NCBI GenBank assembly: GCA_028694115.1 | Contig: JAQUUB010000012.1 | Span: forward strand, 34,911 to 98,910 | Reading direction: 5' to 3' | From: Lachnospiraceae bacterium | GTDB taxonomy: Bacteria > Bacillota_A > Clostridia > Lachnospirales > Lachnospiraceae | DNA: 64,000 bases | Shown: positions 61,500 to 64,000 of the stretch, in pieces | How the letters are laid out: each line of letters starts with the position of its first letter | How positions within the stretch are numbered: the first letter of the stretch is position 1 | Made by a program: the position numbers and the translations under genes | Notes under the pieces: model-generated | Databases searched by the model: none | The model's input: only the letters and a program-made list of their open reading frames with translations | Told to the model about the DNA's origin: nothing

Positions 61500-63842
61500 A
61501 TGATCTTAATCAGAGAGCAACATTTTGAATTGCATACGCATCATACGAGCTATCTTTTCCATGTAGAACCATGTGGAGTGCTTGCGCATGATTATTATGG
61601 CAGAAGAATACATTCACCAATTAATCAGGAAGTAATAAAACAAAAGAAACTGTTTGCTGAAGGAAATTCGATTTCCTATTCTGAAGAATATAAGGAACTA
61701 TCTCTTGAAAATCTGTCCCAGGAAATATCAACAGTAGGAAAAGGTGATATTAGTGAAGCAATGATAGAATTGCGATTGTCTGATGGAAGCAGGACTTGTG
61801 ATTTTCAATATGAAAAGAGTTATAAATATAGGGGAACCAAGAGCTTACAATCATTACCTACTGCTTATGTGGAGAATGAAGAGCAGGCGGAAACGCTGGA
61901 GATTCTATTAAAAGATAAAAATTCTTCCTGCTCTTTGTATTTGTATTATACGGTGTTTTATGATACGGATGTGATTGCAAAGCACATGATTCTAAAAAAT
62001 ACCACAGAGGATGACGTTTTTATAGATAAAATTCTAAGCAATCAAATTGATTTTCCAAAAGATCATTATATATTCACTACTTTTCATGGGGCATGGGCGC
62101 GTGAAATGGATCGCGTAGACCGTGAAATCAAGCAAGGAAGAATTGCAGCAGAATCAAGGTGTGGAGTTTCTTCTAACAGAGCGAATTCCTTCTGTATGAT
62201 TGCAAAAAGAGACACCATTGAGGAATATGGGGATTGCTATGGATTTCATCTGATTTATAGTGGAAATCACATCCAGGAGGTTGAAGAAAACGGATATGGA
62301 AGAGTTCGTTTTTTAAGTGGAATCCACCCAAATGGATTTACCTATAAACTGAAAAAAGAAGAAATATTTGAAACACCACAATCGATTATGACATTTTCAA
62401 AAGATGGGTTTCAAGGTATGAGTCTTTCCATGCATACGTTTATCAGAAATCATATTGTACGTGGAAAGTGGAAGAATCAAGAACGTCCAATCCTTATCAA
62501 CAGCTGGGAATCCATGTATTTTAATTATTCAGAGAAAAAATTGCTGCAATTAGCAAAAGAGGCTGCTGACTGTGGGATTGAATTATTTGTTCTTGATGAT
62601 GGCTGGTTCGGGGATAGAAACAGTGATCAATCATCATTAGGTGATTGGACCGAGAATAAAAAGAAATTACCGAATGGGTTACAGGGATTATCAAAGAAAC
62701 TTTTAGAAATGAATCTAAAATTTGGTATCTGGGTAGAACCGGAAATGGTTAACTGTGATAGCGAGTGCTATCGTAACCATCCAGATTATGCAGTGGAAAT
62801 TCCTAAAAAACAACACTCCGAAGGTAGAAATCAACGAATTTTAGATCTCACCAGGAAGGAAGTCAGCGAATATGTAATAGAAAATATGAGCAGAATTTTT
62901 TCCTCAGCAGAGATTTCTTATGTGAAATGGGATATGAATCGTATCTTTTCTGATGCGTATTCCATAAAATTAAGCTTTGAAGAACAGGGAGAGTTTTATC
63001 ATCGCTATGTGATAGCACTTTATGAAATTTTAGAAACCCTTACAAAAAGATTTCCTCATATTTTGTTTGAAGGATGTGCATCAGGTGGGGGAAGATTTGA
63101 TCTTGGAATGCTCTGCTATATGCCACAAATCTGGGCAAGTGATAATACAGATGCGATGAGTAGGAGCAAAATACAATATTCCTATAGCTATGGTTATCCC
63201 ATGTCTGTAATCAGTTCTCATGTATCGGGAACACCAAATCATCAGACACTTAGAGAAACATCATTGGAATGTCGGTTTGATGTAGCTGCATTTGGGATAT
63301 TAGGATATGAATGTAATTTTTGTGATTTCAAACAGTGGGAGAAAAAAGCGATTAAAGAGCAGATTTCTTTCTATAAGAAACATCGTACAAGCTTACAGTT
63401 TGGTGATTTTTATCGAATTAGTAATGAGAATGGATATCAATGGATTACCGTATCAAGAGATCAAGAAAAGGCGTTTTTGTGCTATGTTAAATTATTAAAT
63501 TGTGCAAATGATGTTGAAAAAAATATTAAGACAAAAGGACTTATGGAGGATCAAAAGTACCGGATGACAAATCGATCGATTGAGGTAAGCATTAAGGAAT
63601 ATGGGGATTTAATCAATACCGTACTCCCGATTCATATTAAGCAGGATTCCTTATTGCATCATGCAATTGATCGTGTCAAAAAACTAGAAGGAGAAAAGGA
63701 ATGCTATGAAGCATATGGAGATCTTTTTCAATATGCGGGCATTTGGCTGAGCCCTTCCTTTGGGGGTACAGGATATCAGGAGGGAATCCGCCATATGCCA
63801 GACTTTAGTGCAAGAATGTATCTGTTTGAAGTAATAGAATAA
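61500..63842 (+). CDS. Alpha-galactosidase, glycoside hydrolase family 36
   Basis: The 780-residue protein has an N-terminal beta-supersandwich domain, a TIM barrel (about 330-640) and a C-terminal beta domain. Barrel motifs are LDDGWFGDRN, WVEPEMVN, YVKWDMNR with nucleophile D478, EGCASGGGRFD and WASDNTDA with acid/base D548, 70 residues apart as in known GH36 enzymes. It removes alpha-galactose from melibiose, raffinose or galactomannan fragments in the cytoplasm. GAGGAGG precedes the start 18 bp after the symporter gene. A strong terminator follows, closing the operon. Confidence 0.95.
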   Translation: MILIREQHFELHTHHTSYLFHVEPCGVLAHDYYGRRIHSPINQEVIKQKKLFAEGNSISYSEEYKELSLENLSQEISTVGKGDISEAMIELRLSDGSRTCDFQYEKSYKYRGTKSLQSLPTAYVENEEQAETLEILLKDKNSSCSLYLYYTVFYDTDVIAKHMILKNTTEDDVFIDKILSNQIDFPKDHYIFTTFHGAWAREMDRVDREIKQGRIAAESRCGVSSNRANSFCMIAKRDTIEEYGDCYGFHLIYSGNHIQEVEENGYGRVRFLSGIHPNGFTYKLKKEEIFETPQSIMTFSKDGFQGMSLSMHTFIRNHIVRGKWKNQERPILINSWESMYFNYSEKKLLQLAKEAADCGIELFVLDDGWFGDRNSDQSSLGDWTENKKKLPNGLQGLSKKLLEMNLKFGIWVEPEMVNCDSECYRNHPDYAVEIPKKQHSEGRNQRILDLTRKEVSEYVIENMSRIFSSAEISYVKWDMNRIFSDAYSIKLSFEEQGEFYHRYVIALYEILETLTKRFPHILFEGCASGGGRFDLGMLCYMPQIWASDNTDAMSRSKIQYSYSYGYPMSVISSHVSGTPNHQTLRETSLECRFDVAAFGILGYECNFCDFKQWEKKAIKEQISFYKKHRTSLQFGDFYRISNENGYQWITVSRDQEKAFLCYVKLLNCANDVEKNIKTKGLMEDQKYRMTNRSIEVSIKEYGDLINTVLPIHIKQDSLLHHAIDRVKKLEGEKECYEAYGDLFQYAGIWLSPSFGGTGYQEGIRHMPDFSARMYLFEVIE

Positions 63843-63905
63843 AACCTATTTGACAAGGTTGCACTATGACATTATAACCTGACTTTTGCAGTTTAACAAG
63901 TATAA

Positions 63906-63948
63906 AAAAACCCGTCGGACCAGTAAATATACTGGCTGGCGGGTTTGT
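63906..63948 (+). terminator. Terminator of the galactoside operon
   Basis: AAACCCGTC and GGCGGGTTT form the outer stem and CCAGTA/TACTGG an inner stem, with A and T residues on the two sides. It is read in either direction. Confidence 0.85.
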
Positions 63949-64000
63949 CATTTTGTCAGATTTTCATGGTGTATTTTTACTTTTTTGTATTTGCTAAAAC

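Noticed and set aside
1..64000. Prophage, integrative element or biosynthetic gene cluster
   Set aside because: No integrase, terminase, relaxase, transposase or assembly-line enzyme motif was seen in any frame.

Overview
The window is AT-rich, compactly coded DNA from a Gram-positive anaerobe. It is most like a sporulating member of the Lachnospiraceae (Clostridium cluster XIVa). The basis is codon and base use, AGGAGG-type ribosome sites, frequent ATGA stop/start overlaps, a pyrophosphate-using pyruvate phosphate dikinase next to an era-yqzL-recO-glycyl-tRNA synthetase block, a giant 2-hydroxyacyl-CoA dehydratase activator, a BspA-like surface protein and many lipoproteins. No rRNA, tRNA, CRISPR array, prophage or intact insertion sequence was seen, so it reads as ordinary chromosome with scattered small repeats. 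The genus is inference.

Layout. 1-1.8 kb: end of a membrane gene, a GNAT-like fragment and an ABC-2 exporter pair. 1.8-6.8 kb: a thiol/persulfide redox island (CoA-disulfide reductase-rhodanese-TusA-DsrE fusion, a Crp/Fnr regulator, CcdA and a membrane-tethered thioredoxin). 6.8-11.3 kb: a zinc-uptake operon (small Cys/His membrane protein, ZnuA, ZnuC, ZnuB, a CPYC lipoprotein and a ZIP transporter). 11.3-14.3 kb: a tiny hydrophilic gene and a beta-mannosidase. 14.4-17.7 kb: a hybrid histidine kinase. 17.7-22 kb, reverse strand: the dehydratase-activator fusion. 22.2-27.1 kb: a secreted leucine-rich-repeat/Big_2 protein.

27.1-40.4 kb is a forward block: a rhomboid-like pseudoprotease with a Cys/His tail, a sigma-like protein lacking its promoter-reading parts, a patatin lipase, an M16C peptidase, a DUF4349 lipoprotein, era, yqzL, recO, a membrane protein, glycyl-tRNA synthetase and PPDK. 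40.4-40.75 kb holds a candidate type I toxin-antitoxin locus. 40.9-46.3 kb: a second thioredoxin/CcdA pair, a DUF2156 protein, an MFS exporter, GNAT, AraC and cupin genes. 46.5-55.6 kb is signalling-rich: a dCache-GGDEF-HD-GYP protein, a DUF3048 lipoprotein, a degenerate diacylglycerol-kinase-like protein, a second hybrid kinase and a REC-HD-GYP protein, so c-di-GMP is probably made, broken down and controlled by phosphorelay here. Pyruvate kinase follows. The window closes with a TetR-controlled galactoside operon (beta-galactosidase, GPH symporter, GH36 alpha-galactosidase) that ends at a strong terminator.

Observations most worth a second look are the sigma-like protein that keeps the core-binding signature but has lost the DNA-melting residues, the type I toxin locus, a dispersed palindromic repeat that supplies the last codons of a histidine kinase, the zinc operon's two uncharacterised cysteine proteins, and in-frame tandem DNA repeats in the linkers of three exported proteins. 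All product names come from reading motifs by eye; no database search was run.
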